Below are positions 19,900 through 32,726 of a stretch of DNA of 64,000 nt, in pieces (position 1 is the stretch's first letter; every line of letters starts with the position of its first letter). The DNA comes from Laguncularia racemosa. Lineage: Eukaryota > Streptophyta > Magnoliopsida > Myrtales > Combretaceae. The notes below the pieces were generated by a model. It searched no databases, was not told the DNA's origin, and saw only the letters and a list, made by a program, of their open reading frames with translations. The stretch lies in the NCBI GenBank assembly GCA_037954665.1, contig JBBMOL010000135.1, forward strand, positions 1,121,001 to 1,185,000. The letters are read 5' to 3'. Position numbers and translations under genes: made by a program.

Positions 19900-22800
19900 A
19901 ATTGTACACTCGGAAGGGAAGGTGAGTCCCATTTCTTCTCTAAGAAGTTGGCCTAAATCGGACGGGGCCAGAATTTTGACGCTTGCGAAACCAACAAGGG
20001 GTTTACGGGATTTATCAATGTAGCATGAATTTGTATCTCTTTTCCATCCCCAAACCACCCCTCTGAGCGTTGTTACCCTTTAAAGGGTGGTTACGGGTGG
20101 TCTGATAGTAGATAGCTTTACTGGGGATGCTTAGATTAGATCCATGAATGAGTGACCTTATTTAGTAGACCGTATAATAAACTAAATAGAAGAAAAATAA
20201 GAGATAATATCATATTGGAAATCTGAGCTTTAATTAATTATCTAAATTTTTAAATTATCAATTTTAGTACTTGAATTAACTTCTCACTATCAATGTTACC
20301 ATCCGAGCTAACACCTATACCCTCTATAAGCCTATAAATGCATGACATGTACTTGAATTAACTTCTCTAACAATTTGGACTTCCATGGTATGATTTTCTA
20401 AGTTCTTCATAGGTTGTGATAAAGGATTTCTTTTTCTAGCAATTTAGACTTCTATGTAATAGCTTTAGCAAATCATTTTAATGTTTTTGTAAAACATGAT
20501 CTTAAGCTATTATACAAGCATGCATCATCTCTTTCCTTGATCTTTGGTAATGATGTAAATAACAGACCCTAAATCAATGTATATTGTACTTTTTCTGCTA
20601 TGGTGGTACCATTGGTTTGCAAATTGTTGTTTTTAGTAATTATGAGGCCACATAGATATTTGTCATTTTAAAATAATTACTCAGGATATGTGTCTACCCA
20701 CAATTGGTCAAATATGCCATCTAGAATGATAAGAGCAACAAAGTTAAGTATTAACATTGGCAATGAAGGGTCCAATTGGATACTAAATTTGGCAATTTAA
20801 AAGTTTACATAATTAATTAAAAATTAGTTATAGTTTAGATATCAAATGTAGTATTATTTTTAAAAATAATATTAGATAGCATTTAAGGGGATATTGGATA
20901 GAAGAAAAAAAAGTTGCAAAACATAAGATTGCATTCTATAATAATACACTATATATCATGTTATAAGTATATGGTTGTCACGCATCGTGTGCCCTTAGGA
21001 CATACAATTCCATCGTACGCCACACAAAAACCTAGGGATAACCTCTTTATTATCTAAGAGTTTACCCAACAATGTATAAGATGTACTCACATCTAAAATT
21101 CCCAAATCAAGGTTTAACATTTTTCAAGATATGCATAATAATACAAAGTAACAACATATTATAAAGTACACAGGTACATAATTATAAGTTCAAGGATTAA
21201 TAATCCTAAAACATATTAGACTAGGTTACGTATATGAAATTTAAAATAAGAACATAGACTAAACACATATCTAAGTGATCCCTCCACTCCAATCCTTCAT
21301 GATTCCCTTACATCCCTACATTAACCTCAACATTTATCTGCTATGCTCTATCTAGATGGGTACCTGCAATAAAGGAAGTCTATGGGCATGTAAGCTATAA
21401 AGCTTAGTGAGTTAAATCCTCTTATCAAATCAATAAGCAAATAGCAAGCAAGTTTTTCAATTCACACATATGTCATGCATGATCAACCACATGAATGCAA
21501 TAATATATATAGTGTACTAGATACTGCATACAACATGGATTTAATGCCCTCTGTTGCCAGGGGTTATGAAATCATGAACTATATGTCAACTTCAAGCTCC
21601 AGTAACCCTGGGCTGTCTTTCAAGATAATTTGTAAAGTATATATATTTATTTTTAATATACTTCCAAAGACTTGAAAATACATATATACGTACTAAGCCC
21701 CTAATAAGGTATAGATTGTGAGTGGCTCGCAAGTCAATCACCCCTAAGTGATGAATCTTTACACTAGGAAATCTTAGGTCTCAATTAGAGGGCAACATTT
21801 CAAGGGTTCCACTTAATTCCCAAAGGTTAAGGCAAAGTATGCCTATAGAGTGTAGCTTCCATGAGGCCTTTCCATACCATCGCATGATGCTTATAACCTT
21901 CTTACATGTAGAACTTCGTGATGCATGATTCATTTTGTTTGACATCAAATAGTCTTAAGTTAAATTATTTGGCATCCACAACAAGTTATACAAACACTCA
22001 CAATTTCTATAAGCTAGATGTAGGGGAAAACAAATTTTACTTAGCCAGGTATAATTATGTTCAATTGGCAATCAAACACGGCATTCAAGCACAAATAATA
22101 CCACATGTTACACCCCCTGCATATAAATCCAATTCAAATACCGGATATTTATAACATGCAGATGCACTAATTATAAACACAAGCAAGGTACAATAATCAT
22201 CGGATTTTTCACTCACTTGGCCATATGGTCTCTAGTCATAGTAGTTAGGTGGTAGATCATTCTCAAATAATATGTCACCTAATAAGACAATATTATTATA
22301 AGTTTGGGTTAGAAACTAACCTATACTAGTTTTGCCAATTTTAGAGGTTTTTTGGTTTTGGAAGGTCTTAGTATTTTCTTCATAACTTTTTTGTTTTAAA
22401 TCCCTTTTTTCTCGTATTTATAGTCATTTTAAAGGGCTTTGCAAGTTCTTTCTACTTTCGAAGTTTTTTTGATTGTTTGGACTTCAAAATGTGGTGCTAG
22501 TTCCCAAACAGTTCAGGTACACCTTGTATGTGTTTGGCTTAATGCTTCCTTTATCTAATTTGATCTACTAGCTTAGGAGAATTAATCCTAACCATTTGGA
22601 ATGTGTTTGGGACTTCCAATTGGTGTGTTTATCCTTTGTTTCTTACTAGAAATCCCAGAATTTAACACAAGCACTTGGATGTCCTTTTTCAATGCTTCAA
22701 TTGTATCATTCTCTTTTAGTTGGTGCTAGTTTTGTGTTTTTCCTTTAGGATCTTTAATTTTATAAGTTTCTTAATGATATCTTGCCATTTTTATGTGCTA

Positions 22801-24440
22801 GAAATAAAGAAATTTCTAGATCTTATTGACTTGGTCATGACTTGGAAGTTATTGGTTACACCTTGCTCATCTTTCCAATTTTCCACTCTTAAATGATTCA
22901 TTTAGCCATCCTAACTCTCTACCACTAACAAGGGCATGAATTACATCAAAAATTTCCTTAATTAGCCATTTAATCTTGACATCTAGTAGCCCTAAAATTC
23001 TCCAAATTCTGATCTAAATTGTTCCTTCTAAAAGCTTCAACATACATGGCTTAAAGGAAGGTAAAGCTCCACGATTTTACATAAAAAAGAAGGGATTACA
23101 TTTCCAATCTTTTTCCTAAGCTAAATATACTTCAATATAAATAGAAGGTTACAAAACTAAAGCAATATAACCCTATTCTAAGTTATGGAATTGAAATATT
23201 ACAAGAAAAGAAGTAGCATTAACTTGAAACTGAAGGATCCCTAATCCGTTGCAACTTAGGGTACTAGAATCCTCCTCTTTTAACTCCCTCTTAAAGTGGC
23301 TTTAAGCTTTGATTTTCCTTGGATCCTTAACTCCCTTAATAGCCTCTTGAGTGATGTTGATGATACTAGAAAATGAGCTTGATTGGAGGTAGTTAAGGGC
23401 ATGATTAGATGGTGTGACTCAAAGGTGCACTGTAGGGGAAAACAAGGGACAACTTAGGGAATTCCTTTTGATCCGATTTTTGGTTGAATGTTTAAGGATT
23501 TTTAGAGAGTTTTGGGGAGTATTTTCTTTATGCTAATGCTTTAGAAGGGTGGGGGTTTCATGTGGTGATTAGAAGGTGGTGAAATTGGAGTGAAAAGCTA
23601 AAGGGAAAATAGAGTTGGTGATTACGTTGTAGATGTGTATTTGTTATGAATTCCTGATGTTGTTCTTGAGGGTGTTTAGTTGATTTTTCTTGAGAGTTTT
23701 TTGTAGGGTATTCTTCTAGATGAAAGGAGATTTACGTAAGGGAAATGGGGAGTGAAAGATTAGAGGTTGGGCAGCTAACTTAGGGTGGAATATCCATTGG
23801 TTTTTAGCATAGGTTATGTGGTTAATAGCTTTGTCCAATTGGTAAAAGCTCAAATCCTAGAGGGACATAACTGCAAACTAAGGTGATTAGCATTAGATTT
23901 GTCTCCCTTTGGTTGCCATTTAGTTAGCTTTTGGTTACTATTGCATTTGGTTAGGTTAATCCTAGTTTTATTCTTAAGTTAGTTCTCCTAGTTCCAGCTA
24001 GCAGCTCATGTGCACCGTAGCAAATTTGGGGCTTGTTTTAGGCTATTTAATTTCTTTGTCTTTTGTGGCTAAATGGGCTTTTAATTAAGGCTTTGATGGG
24101 GGAAATTTTAGGTTAAGTTTGGGCTTAGGATTAGATCATTTGTTGGTTCAACTAGGGCCCTATTTTCTTCCCTAGACACACAACTTCTAGGGATTGTTGG
24201 GGGTAATGTTTTCTTAATTTTTGTTTTGCCCAATTTGGTTATTTTGTAGAGTTATATTTGATTATATTTAGGGTTCTTTAAACTAAATATAGGGTAGTTC
24301 ATCGTCGTTTGAGTTTCAATTTTGTTTGGATTGAATATTAGGTTTTCTGAGCTCGACATTAGTTTTTCTTAATTTCGAAGGAAATCTTAATGTCAGCAGT
24401 TGTTTCTAAGATTTTTGGAATTGAATTTGGGCTTTCCGAC
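19900..24440. other. Intergenic AT-rich DNA, no gene supported
   Basis: Between the promoter side of the VAD1-like gene and the 5' LTR of element D. No coding motif was found on either strand. The segment around 20970-24440 has long stretches that look like a decayed LTR or other repeat, but without a second copy I cannot define it. Confidence 0.6.
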
Positions 24441-26465
24441 TGTAAACACCCCATTTTTGCCCCTAATCATTAATAATGATTAATTTACAATTTTTTCTTT
24501 TTTTTTTCTTTTTCTTTTAATTTAGCAAAAATAAGGAGAAAATCTTCAAAAAATAAAATAAATAGGGAAAATGTATCAATTTTGGAAAATAATAGTAGAA
24601 ATAATAAGAAAAGGAGTTAAATAATTTTTACAAATTTTTAGAATTTCAAAATAATATAAAAATAATAAAAATTGCATTGCATATATGCAATTTGCATAAA
24701 TAAAAAAATTGAGAAGTGGGCTAGCCTAGTTAGTCTGAACTATGGCCTAAGGCGTGGGGGAAGGGGGCTTAGTCAAGGGTTTGAAACTTGGGGGAAGCAG
24801 ATTTACGTTTTGCCTGTTTTTCTTTTTTGCCTGGGACATGTGTCAGTTGGTGATTGGATAGAGGGAGTGCACGCACTGGGCGCGTGGTCGTCTTCAACCT
24901 CCGTCCGAAACGCTCACCAACTGCGAGAAAATCCAAATCTGGCCATTTTGATGCGATTTTTTGCACAAATCCACTAAATCTTTAACTAAAATAAGATAAA
25001 CATCATCTAATTGGAATCAAATCGCAACAAAATTGAAGATTTACACAAAGAGGAGGTGGGTTGTTAACCGCGAATCCGATTTGCCCCAATTGGAGGAAAT
25101 TTGAGCTTATCCAGCTTGATTTATGGTGCTTATAATTAGAGTACGAGGGGAGGAAGCTAAATCACATATTAGAAGAGAGAAAGGAGAGAAAATAAGAGAG
25201 ATCGAAGCTTCGCCGGAGTTCTCAAGTTGCGACCACTAATCACCTCCTTCGAACCACCACTTGAAGAAGCTTTTGAAGAAATCCACCACTACCATTGAGT
25301 CCCCCCGTCATCAGAAACATTGGAAACACCCCCTGATTGACAAAAATGGACGTCGGAACGTCGTCGTGATCCAACCTGCCGAGATCCGACCCGATGACCC
25401 GACCCACGAAACGAGCTCGAACCCAAGTAAGTCGGATTTTTTTCTTTTTTTATTATTTTTTTTATTTTATTTTATTTATTTATTTTGTGTTTCATTTATT
25501 CGTTTATTTATTTATTTATAATTCGAAAATGAAAAAATAATAGGAAAAATGGTAGAATGTAGATTAGTTTTTAGTTTAAGGTAGATAAAATGATAAAAAA
25601 ATTATGAAAATTATAAAATAACAAAAATCTTGAAAAATAATTAAAATAATGAAGATAATACGAAAAATAAAAAAATAATAATAAGAAATAAATAAATAAA
25701 TAAAAATGATAAATAAATAAAAATAAAAAAAAAATAATAATGATTAAAAGTAGGATTAATAATAGAGGTAAATTAATAATAGGGATATAAAGATAATTTT
25801 TATCACTTAGAAAAATTTTCTTAAATAAATCCAAAATTGGTTTTCCTTAAATTAAATTTTTTCATGAAAATAAAGCTAAAGCTTAGATTTAGATTTTTTT
25901 CCAAAAGTCTTAAAAATGATAAAAACGTAAATCCAAGGTATTTTCATAATTAAAATTAATCAACCAACTAAAACTTTTTACAAAAAGCGAACTACGGCTT
26001 GTTTGATCCTAAATAGCAAGTACGTAGGCACCCTTACGGGATAGCTCTAAAAAGAACAAAAAAATCATTTTCCAAGTTGTTACAATTTGTTTTATATGTA
26101 TCCAAAATAATAAAAATAGTAAAAAAATAAAGGAAAAGACATTAGAATATGGTTCAGATTTAAGAAGAATAAGGTGGTAACTTTAAGGTTTTAATAAGCT
26201 AACTCCTGAGTCTAGAAACTCTGGTTCTTCTCCTCCTCTTTTTACAAAAATGAAAAGAAGAGTTTTTGGTGACTAGTTATCCAAATTAGGATTAATCTGC
26301 TCAGTTAGTTCTAATGCAATAATTTTTCCCAACTTTTGTTGGGTGGCGACTCCAAAATAAGACAAAATTCCAAATTCAAGTCGAAGACTTATATTAGATG
26401 AGCATATGGTCTAGTATAAATCAAATTAGGAATGAAAATGAAAAAATAAAAAATTAGACTCGACA
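24441..26465 (+). repeat. Element D 5' LTR
   Basis: Starts TGTAAACACCCCATTTTTGC and ends GACTCGACA two to three bases before the primer site. Contains the AGTACGTAGGCACCCTTACG motif (26020-26039) seen in Tat/Ogre LTRs. Includes T-rich (25437-25520) and A-rich (25570-25760) low-complexity tracts. No partner LTR lies in the window. Confidence 0.7.
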
Positions 26466-26468
26466 GGA

Positions 26469-26487
26469 TGGCGACTCCACTAGGGAC
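26469..26487 (+). other. Element D primer-binding site (tRNA-Arg type)
   Basis: TGGCGACTCCACTAGGGAC, one base from the TGGCGACTCCACTGGGGAC-type site known from Ogre/Tat elements. A partial copy, GGTGGCGACTCCAAAAT, occurs inside the LTR near 26341. Confidence 0.75.
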
Positions 26488-26877
26488 CCAGTAGGTTAGC
26501 CACCTAAACCTTTTGAAATCACAATTTCCAAAATATCTTTTGATTGTTATACTATTGATGCTAACCTTTCAGGGATTTAATGAAATTTAGGGTTTATGTA
26601 TTTTTTCCTACTATTGAGTCTATATGTATGTAATCGTGTGATTGGATATGGTCAAACCTAGGTCGTCTTAGGACCTTAAGACGAGGGGCTATTGTGTAGG
26701 TTTCTGGTGAAGTGATATGGTCAAAGTTTGAGACTGATTAGGCCACCCCATCCAATACTTTGATATGACCTGAGATTCGTTTCTTCGAGAATGCGAGAGG
26801 CCATAAAGCTTGGGGACCTATTAGAACCCACCTATCTGCATACATGAAGGTATGGCTCGACAGTTAATTAATGATAT
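26488..26877 (+). other. Element D leader, first part
   Basis: Non-coding leader between the primer site and nested element A. The last five bases, GATAT (26873-26877), are the left target duplication of A. No ORF is supported. Confidence 0.6.
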
Positions 26878-27635
26878 TGATACGAACTACGCCCACGTGT
26901 GACGAAACCCTATACCAATACATTTGGAATTACAACCCAAGATGCCAAAACAATCAAGTGGAACCGCAACCCGTTGCCTATAGGTGAGGCAAGAATCTTA
27001 GTATATTCTGTTGACGCCACAATTGGGATGAAAGACCGGTTGATAAGTTGGGGTTGAATGCTACAGAAGAAATCCGATAAGTTCAAGAGAAGTTCTTTGG
27101 AGAACTAAGAGAGGAATTCTCTCAAATTGTATTATTCAATGTTGTATGTAAGTTCTATGTTCTGTTTTCCAACCCTAGCAGCTTTTAATAAGGTTTACAA
27201 CTCGTAAAACAAAAGCCCAAAATGACATAACATAATAAAGTTGCGAAAAAAATAACAAACAGGCAATGTACGCTGGCAGCGTAGTAGCCGGCATAGGATG
27301 TACGCCGGGTATATAAGCTGGCGGTGTAGTAAACGGCGTAGTCCCTCTGTCGCACTCTAGTTGCAATGCCGGTTCAAAGCCGGCAGCGTTTAAGCCAGCG
27401 TTGTGAAGGCTGGTAGCTTTGATCTCCTATGCTTTGATCTCGTTGAATGACTTGTACAAATGCAAGGTCATCCTCATGGTTGCTCCACTCTTTTCTAGCT
27501 TCTTGGATATCCTTTATCAACTCGTTAAGTGCTCCCTTGAATTGTTTCGCTCGAGTTCTTGTGATCGGTCCAGGTGGCACTTCAAGAGGATCCACATTCC
27601 ACCTTCTAGCTTGACTCCCATCATGGCTTTCATCA
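26878..27635 (-). repeat. Element A 3' LTR
   Basis: On the minus strand runs from TGATGAAAGCC to CGTAGTTCGTATCA. It matches 32727-33496 over its length with many substitutions and a small indel. The first 260 bases also encode the end of the integrase ORF. Confidence 0.9.
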
Positions 27636-27961
27636 TTCCCCTCCTCTTGAAAAGGATTTGTCCTCAAATCATCACCTACATCAAAAGGACTCAGATCAGT
27701 AACGTTAAAAGTAGCACTTACTTGATACTCACCTAGCAAATCTAACTTGTAGGCATTATCGTTGATGCGCTCAAGAATTTGAAATGGTCCATCGCCTCTA
27801 GGAAGTAATTTAGATCGACGTTGCACAGGAAACCGCTCTTTGCGCATGTGAACCCAAACCCAGTCTCTAGGTTCAAAGACAGCTTGTCGATGACCCTTGT
27901 TGGCTTGTTTCACATACTGTTCTGTCCCCCGCTCAATGTTGAGCCTTGCCTTCTCATGGAG
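27374..27961 (-). pseudogene. Element A integrase C-terminal part, extending into the 3' LTR
   Basis: Continues the integrase after a single TAG at 27964-27962. It reads EKARLNIERGTEQYVKQANK, VFEPRDWVWVHMRKERFP, LLPRGDGPFQILERINDNAY, LDLLGEYQVSATFNVTDLSP then PGPITRTRAKQFKGALNELI. This is the SH3-like GPY/F module (GPFQIL) that binds DNA, followed by a family-specific tail. The last 86 or so codons lie inside the 3' LTR. The same sequence in the 5' LTR (33496-33230) is broken by stops. Confidence 0.85.
27636..27652 (-). other. Element A polypurine tract, inside the integrase ORF
   Basis: On the minus strand AAGAGGAGGGGAA lies directly before the 3' LTR start and is read through by the integrase C-terminal ORF (as QEEGN). 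Confidence 0.8.
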
Positions 27962-29485
27962 CTATTTAACAAATGCTGCTTTCTTCTTACCATCTAGATT
28001 AACATACTCAGAAATAGGAAGAGGTGATAAATCCAAAGGAGTTAGTGGATTAAAACCATACACAATTTCAAAAGGAGTAAACTTAGTAGCATAATGCATT
28101 GTGCGATCATAAGCAAATTCAACATGAGGCAAACAATCCTCCCAGCTTTTAATGTTCTTTTTAATGACAACCCTTAACAAAGTAGATAAAGTTCGATTTA
28201 CTACCTCAGTTTGACCATAGGTCTGTGGATGACAAGTTGTAGAGAACAATAACTTAGTTCCTAACTTAGCCCACAAGGTCTTCCAGAAGTAGCTCAAGAA
28301 CTTAGCATCCCGATCCGATACGATTGTTTTAGGCATACCATGCAATCTCACAACTTCCCTAAAGAACAAATTAGCAATATGGCAAGCATCATTTGTTTTG
28401 TAGCAAGGAATGAAATGTGCCATCTTAGAAAACCTATCCACAACTACAAAAATAGAGTCTCGACCATACTTAGACCTGGGTAATCCTAACACAAAATCCA
28501 TGGAAATATCTACCCAAGGCTCATGAGGAATGGGAAGTGGGGTATAAAGTCTACGAGGATGGACTCTAGATTTTGCTTGCTTACAAGTGACACATTGCTC
28601 ACAAATCCTCTCAACATCTCGCTTCATGTGAGACCAATAAAAGTGTTCTTGCAAAACCCCTAAAGTTTTAGCTACTCCAAAATGCCCCATTAATCCTCCT
28701 CCATGAGACTCCCTCACTAATAACTCTCTTAAAGAACAATTGAAAATGCAAAGTTTATTTTCCCTAAACAAGAATCCCTCATGCTTATAAAATTTACCAT
28801 GACCACTCTTCTCACAGCGAACATACTCTTCACAAAATTCTCGATCAGCAGCATATAATTCTTTAATATGCTCAAAACCAAGCAGTCTAGAACTAAGAGT
28901 AGAGATAAGAACATACCTTCTAGAAAGTGCATCAGCAACAACATTTTCTTTACCTTGCTTGTAGTGGATGACATAGGGAAATGTTTCGATAAACTCCACC
29001 CAACGAGCATGCCTTTTGTTCAGCTTATGTTGTCCCTTCAAGTACTTCAAGTATTCATGATCAGTGTGGATCACAAATTCTTTTGGCCAAAGATAGTGTT
29101 GCCAAGTCTCCAAAGCTTGAACCAATGCATATAACTCCTTGTCATAAGTAGGGTAGTTCAAGGTTGCCCCACTTAGCTTCTCACTAAAGAATGCAATTGG
29201 TCTCTTTTGTTGCACGAGAACTGCTCCAATACCTATTCCTGAAGCATCACACTCAATCTTAAAGGTTTTAGAGAAATTAGGCAAAGCAAGTAGTGGCGCA
29301 TGAGTCAACTTATTTTTAAGCGTCTGAAAGGCTTTCTCTTGTTGCTCTCCCCAACTGAACCCCACATTCTTCTTGATTACTTCAGTAAGTGGTGCTGCAA
29401 TGGTGCTGAAATCCTTCACAAACCTCCTATAAAAGCTCGCTAGTCCATGGAAACTCCGAAAATTACTTACATTAGTTGGACTAGG
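27962..29485 (-). pseudogene. Element A RNase H and integrase core
   Basis: One open frame of 485 codons from 29419 to 27962, preceded by in-frame sequence (ASFYRRFVKDF) back to a stop at 29488. RNase H: FKIECDASGIGIGAVLVQQK, YDKELYALVQAL, HTDHEYLKYL, ADALSRR. Integrase: zinc-binding GHFGVAKTLG...CEQCVTCKQ, then catalytic Asp in ISMDFVLGLP, Asp in IVSDRDAKF and Glu in GQTEVVNRTL, all intact. RNase H removes the RNA strand during reverse transcription; integrase inserts the cDNA. The frame ends at a single TAG. Confidence 0.9.
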
Positions 29486-30579
29486 CTATTCTTGGATCGC
29501 ACGATCTTCTCTTCATCAACCTGTATTCCCTGTACACTAACAATAAAACCAAGAAGCACAAGTTTGTCTGTGCAAAAAGTGCACTTTTTGAGGTTAGCAT
29601 ATAATTGCTCCTTTCGAAGCACTTCCAAAACATCCCTCAAGTGAGATATATGGTCTTCCAAACTCTTGCTGTAAATGAGGATATCATCAAAATAGACGAC
29701 CACACATTTGCCAATAAAAGTCCTCAAAACATGGTTCATAAGTCTCATGAAAGTACTAGGTGCGTTAGTTAAACCGAAAGGCATTACTAACCACTTATAT
29801 AATCCATATTTTGTCTTAAATGCGATTTTCCATTCATCACCTTCTTTCATTTTAATTTGGTGATATCCGCTTTTCAAATCAATTTTGGAAAAGACACTAA
29901 ACCCATGTAACTCATCTAACATGTCATCTAAGCGAGGAATGGGATGACGATACTTTACCGTGATGTTGTTGATGGCGCGGCAATCAACACACATTCTCCA
30001 TGACCCATCCTTCTTAGGCACTACACATAGGCTCATGCTTTCTCTCATGTACCCCTTCTCCATTAAGTCATTGACCTGCCTTTGAAGTTCCTTTGTCTCC
30101 TCTAGATTGCTCCTATAAGCTGGCTTGTTTGGAATAGATGCTCCGGGTACAAGGTCAATCTGGTGCTCAATACCACGAATAGGTGGTAACCCCTTTGGAA
30201 TCTCCTCAGGGAAGACATCTTCAAAGTCCTGCACAATAGACACAACCACACTAGGCAAAGAGTTAAAAAGTTCGTTAGTATTTAAACAAGTTTCCTTAAA
30301 AACCAGTAGCAACATAGGTTGCTTCATCACTAACGCTCTCCTCACTATACTCACTCTTGCCACACAATTCTCCTTTTGCAAGGCTGCACTCTCCTTTTCA
30401 CTCACCACCAAAGTTGATCCCCCCTCAACTTGGCCTCTTACACTCTTTCCAACCTTCCTCTCTTTTTCCTTTTGATATTGACTTTTGTGTTCCTTTTCTT
30501 TTTCTATGTCTTTTGCTCTCTCACTCTCCCTCTGTTTTTCACTCACCTTATATTTTGCAAAAGATTGTTGTAGCTGCAA
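29486..30579 (-). pseudogene. Element A reverse transcriptase
   Basis: The frame reads linker, then EDVFPEEIPKGLPPIRGIEH, VVPKKDGSWRMCVDCRAINN, KIDLKSGYHQIKM, WLVMPFGLTNAPSTFM, and the catalytic box CVVVYFDDILIYSKS with both aspartates present. Near 29500 a frameshift and a TAG at 29488-29486 (where the family has Trp in QEWPSP) separate it from RNase H. Confidence 0.9.
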
Positions 30580-31851
30580 CTAATCCTCATACACCTGTTT
30601 AGGTGTTAAGGGTTTAAGATTATAGCTTTTGCCATGGTGAACAAGTGTATGCTTGTTAGAAAAGCCATCATGAACAACCTTCCTGCCAAACTGCCATGGC
30701 CTCCCCAACAACACATGACACGCCTGCATCGGCACTACATCGCATAACACCTCATCCTCATACCTACCAATGCGAAAAGCAATTAAGGCTTGCTTACTCA
30801 CCTTAGGTTCACCACTATCATTCAACCACTGCAATTTATATGAGCTAGGGTGTTTAGTGGTCTTGAGCCCCAACCTCTCAACAATGAAAGTACTCACTAC
30901 ATTAGTGCAACTCCCCCCATCAATGATCAAACAACAAATATGGTCACCAAAACATCTAGTATGAAAGATATTCTCTCGTTGCACCTCCTTTTTTTCCTTC
31001 ACCTGCACATTCAAAGCTCGCTTCACTACTGCCACTAACTTCCTTGCTGCAGGCTCCTCGTCATCACTAGCATCCTCCAATGGAGACATATCATCATCTT
31101 CACTACCCCCCTCAATCTTATAGTCACCATCATCGCACAGAATCATAACACATCTATTCGGACATTGACTAGCAATATGGCCTCTGCCTTGGCATTTAAA
31201 ACATTTAATGTCACGATTTCTAGGAGTAGAAGAATCGGGTTTACCTTGATTACCAAGAGTAGACCCCCCTTGCTTTTGCTCTCCTTTTGGCTTGGTGGGT
31301 AAAGAATTTTCGTCCTTCCTCCAATGGTTAGTCTTCCACGTAGATGAACCAGTACCCTGTTGGAATCGTGCAGTACTACTACCTTTCCTCCTGTGTTGTT
31401 GGTTCTCAACCTTTATAGCCATGTGAACCATATCTTCCAATTCTACATAATGCTGCAATTCTACTACATTTTGAATCTCTCTATTTAACCCAGCAAGAAA
31501 TCTAGCCAGGGTAGCCTCTCTATCTTCCTCAACATTTGCTCTAATCATAGTAACCTCCATCTCCTTGAAATACTCATCCACACTTCGACTTCCCTGCTTA
31601 AGAGTTTGCAATTTGTAGTGCAATTCGCGATAGTAGTAAGCAGGAGCAAACTGCTTCGTCATCACCCTCTTCATCTCTTCCCAAGACTCAATGGGTGGTT
31701 CGCCATTCCTTCTTCTATTCAACATCAGTTGATCCCACCACACTATGGCATAATCTGAAAACTCAATGGTAGCAAGCTTCACTTTCTTTCTCCCACTATA
31801 ATTGTGACAATCAAACACCATCTCTACCTTCTCCTCCCATTCTAAGTATGC
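30580..31851 (-). pseudogene. Element A gag and protease
   Basis: One open frame of about 413 codons. Gag: ATIEFSDYAIVWWDQLMLNR, EEMKRVMTKQFAPAYYYREL, KQGSRSVDEYFKEMEVTMIR, then a CCHC zinc knuckle CFKCQGRGHIASQC. Protease: CCLIIDGGSCTNVVSTFIVE (DGGS replaces DSG, as in a number of plant gypsy elements) and LLGRPWQFGRKVVHDGFSN. A single TAG at 30582-30580 separates it from RT; gag, protease and RT were evidently one polyprotein. Confidence 0.9.
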
Positions 31852-32235
31852 CTAGAGATCATTCTTTCCTTGGAAAGGAGGAATCTTCATCTTTATACTA
31901 CTCAATTGATTATCCTCTCTATTCCTATCTCCTCTATCTTCCCTAATCCCTAGTTCCTCTATTCCTACCACCATAACCTCTATAACTCCCGATAGAAGGT
32001 TCATTAAACTCATCATCAGAAATTTCATCTCCACCCCTTTGTTCTCTCTTAGAACAACTCTCCCTCTTATGCCATTGAAAGACGTTTTTAGATTGCTCTA
32101 GTTTCTGCTCCACCGTTTCATGAATTTGTTCCATTCCTCCTGAAACATCCTCTTCATCTCACTCCTCAACGCCTCAATCACTAACCTAGCATCAAACCTC
32201 CCCCTCTCACCTTCAGGAGAATGTTGCCTCGACAT
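31852..32235 (-). pseudogene. Element A gag N-terminus, frameshifted
   Basis: ATG at 32235 opens MSRQHSPEGERGRFDARLVI, then the frame is lost near 32150. A second frame reads ETVEQKLEQSKNVFQWHKRE and GDEISDDEFNEPSIGSYRGY. A third reads SSIKMKIPPFQGKND before a stop at 31852-31854, followed by AYLEWEEKVEMVFDCHNYS in the main gag frame. So at least two frameshifts and one stop. Confidence 0.75.
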
Positions 32236-32711
32236 AGTTCCTGCAATGAAAGGTTAGTACTAACACAAATATATAGAATTAAACCTCACAATTCGCTCCC
32301 TCACGTGTTTCACTCAAAGAAGGATATCCCACAATCACTCGTGTATTCTCACAAACAGAGATGTTATCAACTCACTAATCCCTCTTCTTAATTCTCTTGG
32401 AACTAATCCAAATTACACTAAATTCTTCTGTAGAATTCTAGAACAAACTCTCCGGGCTTGAATTTTCCTTTTTCTTTCCTTTTTGTTGTCTTTGTTTTCG
32501 TTCTTTTGTTCTCTTTTTTTTTCATTCCTTTTTTTTTTTTGTAACAAGATTGATAGAATAAAACTACACCACTCAAGAGACAATTAACACCATGAACTTG
32601 AGTATGAAGCGATGGTAATACGAAACTTGATATGAACATTTGATATGAACGATTGGAGTTAGGGTTTTGATGTTGCCTTTCTCAAACCAAACTGATGTTT
32701 AACAAACCTAG
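32236..32711 (-). other. Element A leader, no gene seen
   Basis: Non-coding leader between primer site and gag ATG; contains T-rich tracts (32460-32541). Confidence 0.7.
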
Positions 32712-32723
32712 GCTTTGATACCA
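32712..32723 (-). other. Element A primer-binding site (tRNA-iMet type)
   Basis: On the minus strand TGGTATCAAAGC lies three bases after the end of the 5' LTR. Confidence 0.8.
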
Positions 32724-32726
32724 AAC

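Noticed and set aside
20900..24440. Possible solo LTR or another element
   Set aside because: No second copy, no TSD and no coding motif could be found by eye, so no boundaries can be given.
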